From Bacillota bacterium (GTDB lineage: Bacteria > Bacillota_E > Sulfobacillia > Sulfobacillales > Sulfobacillaceae), in the NCBI GenBank assembly GCA_021820165.1, contig JAKADW010000011.1:1-11003 (forward strand): 11,003 nucleotides of DNA, in the 5' to 3' direction. The notes beneath the pieces were generated by a model that made no database searches, was not told the DNA's origin, and was given only the letters and a program-made list of their open reading frames with translations. Made by a program: the position numbers and the translations under genes. Below are positions 1 through 6,600 of the stretch, in pieces. Numbering within the stretch: position 1 is the stretch's first letter; each line of letters begins with the position of its first letter.

Positions 1-1
1 C

Positions 2-520
2 CGCCGTTTTAAAGACCAACGCATCGACGATGCGACGATCGAAGATATTTTGCAATATGCGCCTTGGGTTCCAAACCATCATGTCAGCGAGCCCTGGCGG
101 TACATTATCGTCACCGGCGAAAGTCTCAAGGAGCTGGCCGATTTAAGGTTCCACGCTGTCTTGGAGAAAAGGCAAGGACAAGACGGGGCAAAAGAACGGG
201 CGGAAAAAGCCCGCCTAGAATTTCTTGAGGCGCCAATCGTAGTCGTGGCCGTGCAGCGGCTCGACGACAATCCGGTGCGTCGGCGTGAAGACTACGCCGC
301 CATGGCCATGAGCTGCTACAACATCATCCTCGCCGCCTGGAGTCATCATATGGGATGCTATTGGAACACCGGCCCACTGGTGACATCGAAAGCGGTGGCC
401 GACTGGTTGAATTTAGCCCCCAACGAAGAAGCTATGGCCTTCCTCCGGATGGGTTATCCGGCGATGATCGGTGTGCAACGGCGCACGCCCATCAAGGAAC
501 GTATAGAAAGGCGGTCATAA
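2..520 (+). CDS. Nitroreductase-family flavoprotein (YdjA-like), 5' end outside window
   Basis: This is the 3' part of a gene that starts left of the window; 172 codons and a TAA stop are visible. The family uses FMN and NAD(P)H to reduce nitro compounds, quinones, flavins or other acceptors, usually as a cytoplasmic homodimer. The visible part opens with RRFKDQ, the usual N-terminal FMN-phosphate-binding arginine region. It continues with APWVPNHHVSEPWRYIIV, matching the family's AP(S/N/D)xxxxxPWxFxVV block. Near the C-terminus, FLRMGYPA corresponds to the usual (G)FLxLGxP segment. The APNH/APDH-like variant resembles E. coli YdjA more than classical NfsB, and it lacks the BluB signature. 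The TTG at 50 is internal, since the frame and homology continue to the left edge. The next gene starts 2 bases after the stop, so the two are probably co-translated. The true substrate is unknown; a role as reductase for the adjacent adenosyltransferase is only inferred. Confidence 0.88.
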   Translation, partial: RRFKDQRIDDATIEDILQYAPWVPNHHVSEPWRYIIVTGESLKELADLRFHAVLEKRQGQDGAKERAEKARLEFLEAPIVVVAVQRLDDNPVRRREDYAAMAMSCYNIILAAWSHHMGCYWNTGPLVTSKAVADWLNLAPNEEAMAFLRMGYPAMIGVQRRTPIKERIERRS

Positions 521-522
521 CC

Positions 523-1104
523 ATGCCCTCACGACTTTATACCCGGACGGGGGATCGAGGGACCACCCGCCTCTCCACGGGCGAACGGGTGAGTAAATCC
601 AGCCGCCGCGTGGCTAGCTATGGCGGGCTCTATGAGCTGAACACGGCATTGGGCCACGCGCGCGCACTGGCCCAGGCCGAAATGCCCGCGGAGCCCGATG
701 CCCTTTGGCACGAGTGGATGGGCGCCTTAAAAGAAATTCAACAGCGTCTCTTTCTGGTCGGGCGCGATCTATCCAGCGCCGCCAAGCCCGAAAACACCAC
801 CACCCAGAAGTCCCATACGGAAGTGCTCGAACATCTCATTGATCGGTTGCGCCAGGTGGTGCCGCCCTGGAAACCGTTTACCCTGCCAGAAGGGACCCCG
901 GCTGCCACCGCCCTTTACCTGGCGACCACCATTTGCCGCCGCGCGGAACGGGATATCTGGGCGCTTAATCAAGAAGAATCCGTCCCACAACCGGTTATGA
1001 TGTGGGTCAACCGCCTATCCGATCTGCTGTTCATGAGTGGACGGTATGCCAATTTTGTGCAAGGAGTCGTGGAAGAACGAACCCGCGAACCGGAAGGATA
1101 TTGA
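523..1104 (+). CDS. PduO-type corrinoid (cob(I)alamin) adenosyltransferase, divergent
   Basis: A 193-residue protein of the usual length for PduO/MMAB-type ATP:cob(I)alamin adenosyltransferases, which transfer adenosyl from ATP to cob(I)alamin to make coenzyme B12. Visible motifs are YTRTGDRGTT near residue 7 (ATP-binding N-terminal loop), SYGGLYELN near 33, FTLPEG near 119 (the Phe that helps displace the lower ligand), CRRAER near 138, NRLSD near 159 and GRYAN. The ATG at 523 is chosen because it begins just before the conserved YTRTGD block and has AAAGGCGG 8 bases upstream. An in-frame start at 355 would lie inside the preceding gene. Two normally conserved positions differ: the Asp of YGxxDEL is Tyr, and the Arg of the ART block before CRRAER is Thr. 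By my recollection these are the salt-bridge partners Asp35 and Arg128 of Lactobacillus reuteri PduO (the Arg is human MMAB Arg186). Family is secure; full activity is not. Confidence 0.88.
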   Translation: MPSRLYTRTGDRGTTRLSTGERVSKSSRRVASYGGLYELNTALGHARALAQAEMPAEPDALWHEWMGALKEIQQRLFLVGRDLSSAAKPENTTTQKSHTEVLEHLIDRLRQVVPPWKPFTLPEGTPAATALYLATTICRRAERDIWALNQEESVPQPVMMWVNRLSDLLFMSGRYANFVQGVVEERTREPEGY

Positions 1105-1138
1105 AAGTCCTCCGAGGATTGGCGAGCCTTTAAAAGCT

Positions 1139-1167
1139 CTCCCCTTGTTACAATGGTTGGGGAGGTG
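1139..1167 (+). promoter_or_regulatory. Possible Shine-Dalgarno-sequestering hairpin before the peptidase gene
   Basis: CTCCCC at 1139-1144 is perfectly complementary to GGGGAG at 1159-1164, with a 14-base loop between. The right arm is the core of the Shine-Dalgarno sequence GGGGAGGTG (1159-1167), which lies 5 bases before the ATG at 1173. In the transcript this stem would hide the ribosome binding site. The pairing could be a by-product of a G-rich Shine-Dalgarno next to a pyrimidine-rich stretch. The Shine-Dalgarno itself is clear; the regulatory role is inference. Confidence 0.35.
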
Positions 1168-1172
1168 GCACG

Positions 1173-2042
1173 ATGCTACAAAAGCAACCCATCACAACAG
1201 TCCCCGGTCCAACAAAACGGCACCGGGGTTTTTGGTTGTCGGCGTCGTTCTTGCTCCTTCTCATCCCCTGGCATCATGCAATTCTTCGGAGCGCCTATCG
1301 CTTAGGTCAAAATATTGACGTGGCCAAAACCCGCGCCACCTTAGCCCACTGGCCTCAGATTACCACACCTCATTTCCGACTCTATTATCCGCCGGGTGAA
1401 CGAACCCAAGCGGAATGGACGTTAGCGGCATTGAAGCGAGCCTTGTCCAAAGAAGAGGCAAATCTCCAGGAGATCCCCCCCAATCGCCTCACGGTGGTGC
1501 TCTATGCCTCCCAAGCGGCCATGAATCGAGCGGTCGGTATCAACGCCTCTGCCAATAACATTGGCTATGATTATGAGGGGGTTATTGACATTTTGTCGCC
1601 CAGCGCATGGATGGCGAACACCCCTTCGGCCCGCTCCCGGTATCTGGCCAGCGGTCCCGCTCCCCATGAATTGGGGCATGCGCTGTTGAATTTAAAGGCC
1701 CAAGGCAACTACCCTAACTGGTTTAATGAAGGCGTAGCCCAGTATGAAGACTGGCGGTCGACCGGATATCTCTGGTTGACCCGCTCCAATAGCCTGAAGG
1801 GCCGCCTGTATTCCATGGAAGAGCTCACGAAGAACTTTTACGGACTTCCCAATCAAAGTCTCGCTTATCGGGAAGGCTTTTCGCTCGTGCAGTATTTGGA
1901 ACAGTCTCAAGGTCAACACGCATTTCATCGATTTCTCGACGATCTTCAAGGGGGTCAGTCGTTTTCCGAGGCTCTCACCCATGTCTATCACTTGAGCTCG
2001 CCGGCCGCCTTGTTTAAGGCCTGGCAGACGGCGCTTCGCTGA
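1173..2042 (+). CDS. Membrane-anchored peptidase MA-like zinc metallopeptidase
   Basis: A 289-residue protein with a short basic N-terminus (KRHR, residues 15-18) followed by a hydrophobic segment at about 19-33. This suggests a signal anchor or uncleaved signal peptide, with the catalytic domain outside the membrane. HELGH at 165-169 followed by NWFNEG at 182-187 is the gluzincin pattern: His165 and His169 would bind zinc, Glu166 would be the catalytic base and Glu186 the third ligand. This spacing and the downstream helical region fit the peptidase MA family (Pfam Peptidase_MA-like). These proteins are mostly uncharacterised, so the substrate is unknown. The start has a strong Shine-Dalgarno, GGGGAGGTG, ending 5 bases before the ATG. 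It follows the adenosyltransferase after 68 bases and may share its transcript. Its 3' end overlaps the convergent dnaE end by 29 bases. Family confidence is high, function low. Confidence 0.85.
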   Translation: MLQKQPITTVPGPTKRHRGFWLSASFLLLLIPWHHAILRSAYRLGQNIDVAKTRATLAHWPQITTPHFRLYYPPGERTQAEWTLAALKRALSKEEANLQEIPPNRLTVVLYASQAAMNRAVGINASANNIGYDYEGVIDILSPSAWMANTPSARSRYLASGPAPHELGHALLNLKAQGNYPNWFNEGVAQYEDWRSTGYLWLTRSNSLKGRLYSMEELTKNFYGLPNQSLAYREGFSLVQYLEQSQGQHAFHRFLDDLQGGQSFSEALTHVYHLSSPAALFKAWQTALR

Positions 2043-4758
2043 CCACGCGTCGGCCGGCCGCCAGCACACCCGGAATGTCCTTGATGGCTTCGATGGATTT
2101 CCAGTGAAAGTCGACCGCCGCCGAAAGCCGATGAGCGCGATCGCGAGCATCAACGACCGCCACCGGCACTGTTCCTGGATAGTGGGCGGTAATCTGAAGT
2201 ACATCCTGGGCCACTTTTTTCAGAGCGTCGGGGTCAGCCAAACGGATATAGACGGGACCCACGACGGTGGGCCAACGAAATCCGAAGGCGCTCACATCAT
2301 CGGGGAGGACGATGGCTCGCCCCTCTTCTTCGGCATCGAAAAGGCTTATCTGTTGCGCCGATCCCATCGAGACCTCCCCGAGCCCCTCTAACGCCCCCGC
2401 CTTGGCCAACATCTCCAGCCCCCGCGGTCCAAGCACGCCAGGAAGACGGCCAGAAACGTCCTCCACGCGGCGAAAGGGGCCGCCTTGAACCCGTTCCTCC
2501 ACAATCTTTTGGATGAGGTGAGGTCCTAAGCCCCGAATCACGTCGAGTCCGGCCCGCACCCGATCGCCCTCCAGATGAAACCCCTGGCGGCTCTGGTTAA
2601 TGTGCGGCCGCATCACCTGTATCCCTTGACTCATGGCCTGGCGCAACAACTCGAAGAGGCGTTCGCCCTCACGACTGGATAGCTCGGCTGCCCAAAAAGC
2701 GGACGGATAGTGGGCTTTTAACCAGGCCTGATAATAACTGATGAAACCGTAGCTGGCCGCATGCGATTTGTTAAAGCCATAGTCCCCGAAGGCTTGAATC
2801 CGGTCCCAAAAGAGCTTGGCTTGGCCGGGTGTAAAACCCCGTTCCACCATCCGCGTTCGAATGCGCTCACCTTCCCGCTCCAAGAGCGCGTGGTTCTTTT
2901 TTGAAATGGCCCGGCGAATTAAGTCGGCCTCAGAAAGACTGAATCCGGCCACCTTTTGAACGGCCGCCATCAACTGTTCTTGGAACACCATCACCCCATA
3001 GGTGTCCCGCAAAATGTCCGCCAACGGGTCATCGGCGGGAGGCCGATACCCGGCACTCCGACGCTTTAAGAACTCGCCTATCATGTCCATCGGTCCGGGA
3101 CGATAGAGGGCCAAGACTACCATAACCTCCTCACGAGAGGTCGGCTGCATTTGCTGCAAAAGACGCTTCACGCCCCGCCCATCCAATTGAAAGACCCCGT
3201 CTGTATCCCCTCGGGCCAAGAGCCTGAGCGTCCGGGCATCGTCCCCAGGCACCGTCCCGATCGTGTCTCCGGAGAGTCCCACTTGGTCCTCAATCTCTGC
3301 GATCAGGCTCAATGTCCTGAGCCCCAGCACATCCAACTTGACAAATCCCAGCCGTTCCAGAGACCCCATATCGAAATCGGTCACCAGGCCGCTGTCCGCC
3401 TCACCCTGGCAATAGATCCAGGTCTCCAGCGGCAAAGGCGCGATAATGACGCCGGCCGCATGGGTTGAGCGATGACGAGGAAGCCCTTCCAACCGCCGAG
3501 CGATGGTGAGCCAGGCCGGATCCAAACGCGCTTGACTGGCCAATCGTTCCAACTCCTGGGCGTGATCAGCCAAATGATCATTGAGTTGCCAGTCAACCGC
3601 TTTCAGCACCCTCGTCACTTCGTCTGATGGCAGTTTCATGACCCGCGCCACGTCCCGCAGCACCGCTCGCGCGCCTAAGGTCCCGTAGGTGCCAATCTGA
3701 GCCACCCGATCGGCCCCAAACCGTTGCCGAAGGTACTCAAGCACCTCCCCGCGGCGCCGGTCCTCAAAGTCCAGATCGATATCCGGCAAGGTCCGACGGG
3801 CCGGGTTCAAAAAGCGTTCAAACACCAGCCCGTAATCCAGAGGGTTGACCTCAGTGATGGCCAACGCATAGGCCACCAGACTTCCGGCGGCCGACCCCCG
3901 CCCAGGACCTACCCGAATACCCACACGCTTGGCAAAGCTCACCACCTCGTGCACCATGAGAAAATAGCCCGGAAAACCGAGGTCTTGAATCACGTCCAGT
4001 TCATACTGAAGGCGCCGTAGAGCCAACTGCGGCACGTGGTTCCCATAGCGTCGTTGAAGGCCGGCCACGGCTTTCTCGCAAAGCGCGGAAAAATCACCGA
4101 CCTCGGGCATCTTCCACCCCCGGTCGGGAAGCACGGAGGGTCCTTTTGGCGGCACCCAGCGTCGCGCTTCGGGCCAGCTGGAAAAGGCTTCCCACAATCG
4201 TTCCGCCGAGTCTGGAAGACCCTCGGCCTGGGGATCCGAAACAAGTCCCCCGATGTCCGCCAGCACTCGAAGGGCCCCCCGGTCGTCCGGGTGTGGGTAA
4301 CGAACGCGCACATGCGGCACCCAAAACCACCCCGGGGGCAATTGCTCGATGAGCTCTTTTTGCGACGCATCCAATTCGACGACGACCGGTCCCCGAAGCG
4401 GGGGCAATGCGCGCCACCAAGCGGTGTCAGAATAGCCCAACACCACCGCCAGATCCTCTCCCGCGAGGTCCGGACTCCACTGGGAAAACCGCACCAAAAA
4501 AGGCCAAGCGCGCGAACTGAGCGCGATCAATCGGATTTCCCGGGCGTAACCGTCAACCAATAGAGACCGGGAGACGCCCAAATAGGGCGTCAATCCGGCC
4601 TCGCGCATTAAACGATCAAACTCCTCCGCCCCTGCCAGCGTTTCCCAGTCGGTTAGCGCCACGGCGGAATACCCGCGCCTTTTCAGATCAAGGACCAGCT
4701 CGGGAATCGTGTACAAGGAGCGAAGGAGCGAATAGCCCGACCAGACATCGGTGAGCAT
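2014..4758 (-). CDS. dnaE: DNA polymerase III alpha subunit (DnaE), short form with degenerate PHP domain
   Basis: This is a C-family replicative polymerase subunit, 914 residues from the ATG at 4758. Typical DnaE proteins are about 1050-1180. From the N-terminus there is a PHP-like domain (about 1-210), then palm and fingers. GPGRGSAAGSLVAYAL is near 285, and PDIDLDF holds the first two catalytic aspartates (about Asp328 and Asp330). VKLDVLGLRTL holds the third (about Asp476). GVFQLDGRG, YRPGPM, FQEQLM, RRAISKK and FNKSHAASYG follow in the usual order. A helix-hairpin-helix region lies near 736-795 and a beta-clamp-binding motif, QISLF, near 803-807. The PHP metal ligands are gone: HxHxxYSLL reads DVWSGYSLL and TDH reads TDW. 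The OB-fold that normally follows the clamp motif appears absent, leaving a C-terminal domain of about 100 residues. The ATG at 4758 is one base past the typA stop; the upstream ATG at 4857 would add a non-homologous extension inside typA. A DnaE2-like repair polymerase is an alternative, but the clamp motif argues for DnaE. Confidence 0.93.
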   Translation of the reverse strand: MLTDVWSGYSLLRSLYTIPELVLDLKRRGYSAVALTDWETLAGAEEFDRLMREAGLTPYLGVSRSLLVDGYAREIRLIALSSRAWPFLVRFSQWSPDLAGEDLAVVLGYSDTAWWRALPPLRGPVVVELDASQKELIEQLPPGWFWVPHVRVRYPHPDDRGALRVLADIGGLVSDPQAEGLPDSAERLWEAFSSWPEARRWVPPKGPSVLPDRGWKMPEVGDFSALCEKAVAGLQRRYGNHVPQLALRRLQYELDVIQDLGFPGYFLMVHEVVSFAKRVGIRVGPGRGSAAGSLVAYALAITEVNPLDYGLVFERFLNPARRTLPDIDLDFEDRRRGEVLEYLRQRFGADRVAQIGTYGTLGARAVLRDVARVMKLPSDEVTRVLKAVDWQLNDHLADHAQELERLASQARLDPAWLTIARRLEGLPRHRSTHAAGVIIAPLPLETWIYCQGEADSGLVTDFDMGSLERLGFVKLDVLGLRTLSLIAEIEDQVGLSGDTIGTVPGDDARTLRLLARGDTDGVFQLDGRGVKRLLQQMQPTSREEVMVVLALYRPGPMDMIGEFLKRRSAGYRPPADDPLADILRDTYGVMVFQEQLMAAVQKVAGFSLSEADLIRRAISKKNHALLEREGERIRTRMVERGFTPGQAKLFWDRIQAFGDYGFNKSHAASYGFISYYQAWLKAHYPSAFWAAELSSREGERLFELLRQAMSQGIQVMRPHINQSRQGFHLEGDRVRAGLDVIRGLGPHLIQKIVEERVQGGPFRRVEDVSGRLPGVLGPRGLEMLAKAGALEGLGEVSMGSAQQISLFDAEEEGRAIVLPDDVSAFGFRWPTVVGPVYIRLADPDALKKVAQDVLQITAHYPGTVPVAVVDARDRAHRLSAAVDFHWKSIEAIKDIPGVLAAGRRVVSEAPSARP

Positions 4759-4759
4759 C

Positions 4760-6583
4760 TTAGGATGAGCGCTGAATGCGATCGCGCTTTCGCTGATGGG
4801 GGTCGAGGGCGGCTTTACGAAGTCGGACGTTCTTCGGGGTGATTTCCACCAACTCATCCGCCTTTACATACTCCAACGCCTGATCCAGCGTTAAGGCTCG
4901 CGGGGGCGTCAGTCGAATCCCCTCTTCAGCATTAGCGTTTCGCATGTTGGTCACGTGCTTCTTTTTGCAGACGTTAATTTCCAAGTCCGTCGGCCGACTG
5001 TTCTCGCCGACCACCATGCCGGCATACACGGGCGTTTGGGGACCAATAAACAGGACCCCGCGTTCCTGGGCGTTGTCGAGAGCGTAGGAGGTCGCCACCC
5101 CCGTTTCGATGGCTACCAAGGCGCCCCGGGGCGTCTCTTCGATAGATCCCGAATAGGGCTGATATCCCTCAAAAAGATGGTTCATGACCCCATAGCCGCG
5201 GGTTTGATTGATAAAACTTGAGCGAAAGCCTAGTAGTCCACGCGCGGAAATCACGAATTCCAAGCGCGTCTGACCCGGACCCGCTTGCCCCATGGCGACC
5301 ATGGTCGCCTTGCGGGGACCCAAAATCTCCATGACCGCACCCACGTACTCGTCCGGCACATCCAAAAATAGGCGTTCCATCGGCTCCATCAGTCCCTCTG
5401 GGGTCTGCCGAAGAATCACTTCCGGCTTGGACACCTCCATCTCGTAGCCTTCCCGGCGCATCTCCTCCAACAGGATCCCAATATGCAACTCGCCCCGACC
5501 GGACACGCGGAACACTTCCGCGTCCTCCGTCTCCTCAACTTTCAAGGCCACATTACGCTCTTGTTCACGGAAGAGTCGGTCACGGAGATGCCTTGAGGTG
5601 ACGTACTGCCCCTCTTGACCGGCAAACGGGCTGGTGTTGACCCCCACCAAAATGGTGAGCGTAGGCTCATCCACGGTAATCGGCGGCAATGGCGCAGGGT
5701 TTTCCGCATCCGTAATGGTGTCGCCAATGGTCACCCCTTGAAGACCCGCGATGGTCACAATCTCTCCCACGGTCACGGCATCCAGCTCGGTCCGCTTTAA
5801 GCCCATGCGGCCAAACAACTTCGATGGCCGTGTGCGTTCCAAGCTTCCGTCGGCGTGGGCCACGGCCACGGTCTGCCCAGCCTTTAGCGTCCCTTGCCGG
5901 ACGCGTCCAATGGCCAGCCGTCCCACATAATCATCATGATCCAAGGTGGTAACTAAAATTTGCAACGGAGCTTGGTCGTCTCCGCTAGGATAGGGAATGT
6001 GCTCCAGTATGGCGTCAAACAACGGCTCTAGATTGCCGTCGACGGGCAAAGTGGGGCTTTTTGAGGCCACCCCCATCTTTGCTGACGCATAGAGAACCGG
6101 GAATTCCAGCTGCTCGTCGTTAGCTTCCAGGTCGATAAAAAGCTCGAGCACTTGTTCCAAGACCTCTTCCGGTCGGGCACCCTCCCGGTCCATCTTGTTC
6201 AGTACCACCACGGGTCTGACCCCGGCCTTCAAAGCCTTCTGCAACACGTAGCGGGTCTGAGGCATGGGCCCTTCATTGGCATCAACCACCAAGAGCGCCC
6301 CATCGACCATGGAGAGAATGCGCTCCACCTCGCCGCCAAAGTCGGCATGGCCCGGGGTATCGACAATATTGATGAGCACCTCATGATAGGTCACGGCGGT
6401 GGTTTTGGCCAAGATGGTGATCCCACGCTCGCGCTCTAAATCGTTGGAATCCATGACCCGTTCGCCCAATTGACTGGGATCGCGAAACATGCCGCTTTGC
6501 TTCAGCATGCCGTCGACCAAGGTGGTCTTACCGTGGTCGACGTGGGCAATGATGGCAATGTTGCGTATATCTGTCCGTTGCAC
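4760..6583 (-). CDS. typA: Translational GTPase TypA/BipA
   Basis: A 607-residue ribosome-associated GTPase, full length for the family (about 605-615). TypA/BipA acts on the 70S ribosome or 50S assembly and is needed mainly under stress such as cold. The G domain shows G1 AHVDHGKT at 13-20, the G2 region with RERGITI near 51-57, G3 DTPGHAD at 75-81, G4 NKMD at 129-132 and G5 SAK at 167-169. Downstream, elongation-factor-like domains II, III and V are present, and the BipA-specific C-terminus is intact ([13 protein letters not shown], then [14 protein letters not shown]). The start is a GTG at 6583. TGGAGGT (6594-6600, minus strand) lies 10 bases upstream and directly follows the murD stop. 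The stop is one base before the dnaE ATG. No key residue looks lost. Identity is essentially certain; its pairing with dnaE is the unusual part. Confidence 0.98.
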   Translation of the reverse strand: MQRTDIRNIAIIAHVDHGKTTLVDGMLKQSGMFRDPSQLGERVMDSNDLERERGITILAKTTAVTYHEVLINIVDTPGHADFGGEVERILSMVDGALLVVDANEGPMPQTRYVLQKALKAGVRPVVVLNKMDREGARPEEVLEQVLELFIDLEANDEQLEFPVLYASAKMGVASKSPTLPVDGNLEPLFDAILEHIPYPSGDDQAPLQILVTTLDHDDYVGRLAIGRVRQGTLKAGQTVAVAHADGSLERTRPSKLFGRMGLKRTELDAVTVGEIVTIAGLQGVTIGDTITDAENPAPLPPITVDEPTLTILVGVNTSPFAGQEGQYVTSRHLRDRLFREQERNVALKVEETEDAEVFRVSGRGELHIGILLEEMRREGYEMEVSKPEVILRQTPEGLMEPMERLFLDVPDEYVGAVMEILGPRKATMVAMGQAGPGQTRLEFVISARGLLGFRSSFINQTRGYGVMNHLFEGYQPYSGSIEETPRGALVAIETGVATSYALDNAQERGVLFIGPQTPVYAGMVVGENSRPTDLEINVCKKKHVTNMRNANAEEGIRLTPPRALTLDQALEYVKADELVEITPKNVRLRKAALDPHQRKRDRIQRSS

Positions 6584-6593
6584 TGACTATTAA

Positions 6594-6600
6594 ACCTCCA
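6594..6600 (-). promoter_or_regulatory. Shine-Dalgarno that sets the GTG start of typA
   Basis: On the minus strand this reads TGGAGGT and begins immediately after the murD TAA (6601-6603). It is 10 bases before the GTG at 6583, and no ATG in frame lies nearby, so it supports the GTG start. Its contact with the murD stop suggests that ribosomes finishing murD could help open this site. Confidence 0.75.

Noticed and set aside
2..520. BluB (dimethylbenzimidazole synthase) as identity of the first gene, given the cobalamin neighbour
   Set aside because: The FMN-binding block reads APWVPNHHVSEPW rather than the BluB form, and it resembles YdjA-like nitroreductases more.
355..522. Upstream ATG extension of the adenosyltransferase
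   Set aside because: It lies inside the nitroreductase gene; the extension is not family-like and the ATG at 523 has its own Shine-Dalgarno.
1149..1154. TACAAT as a -10 promoter element for the peptidase gene
   Set aside because: No acceptable -35 element at 16-18 bases, and the transcript would start within the ribosome binding site.
4036..4563. Plus-strand open frame opposite the dnaE N-terminal region
   Set aside because: Low-complexity Pro/Arg/Gly composition typical of a GC-rich shadow frame, with no ribosome binding site or family resemblance.
4759..4857. Upstream ATG start for dnaE at 4857
   Set aside because: The added 33 residues are an out-of-frame reading of the conserved typA C-terminus; the PHP domain begins at the ATG at 4758. 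It does have an AAAGG nearby, so it is not fully excluded.
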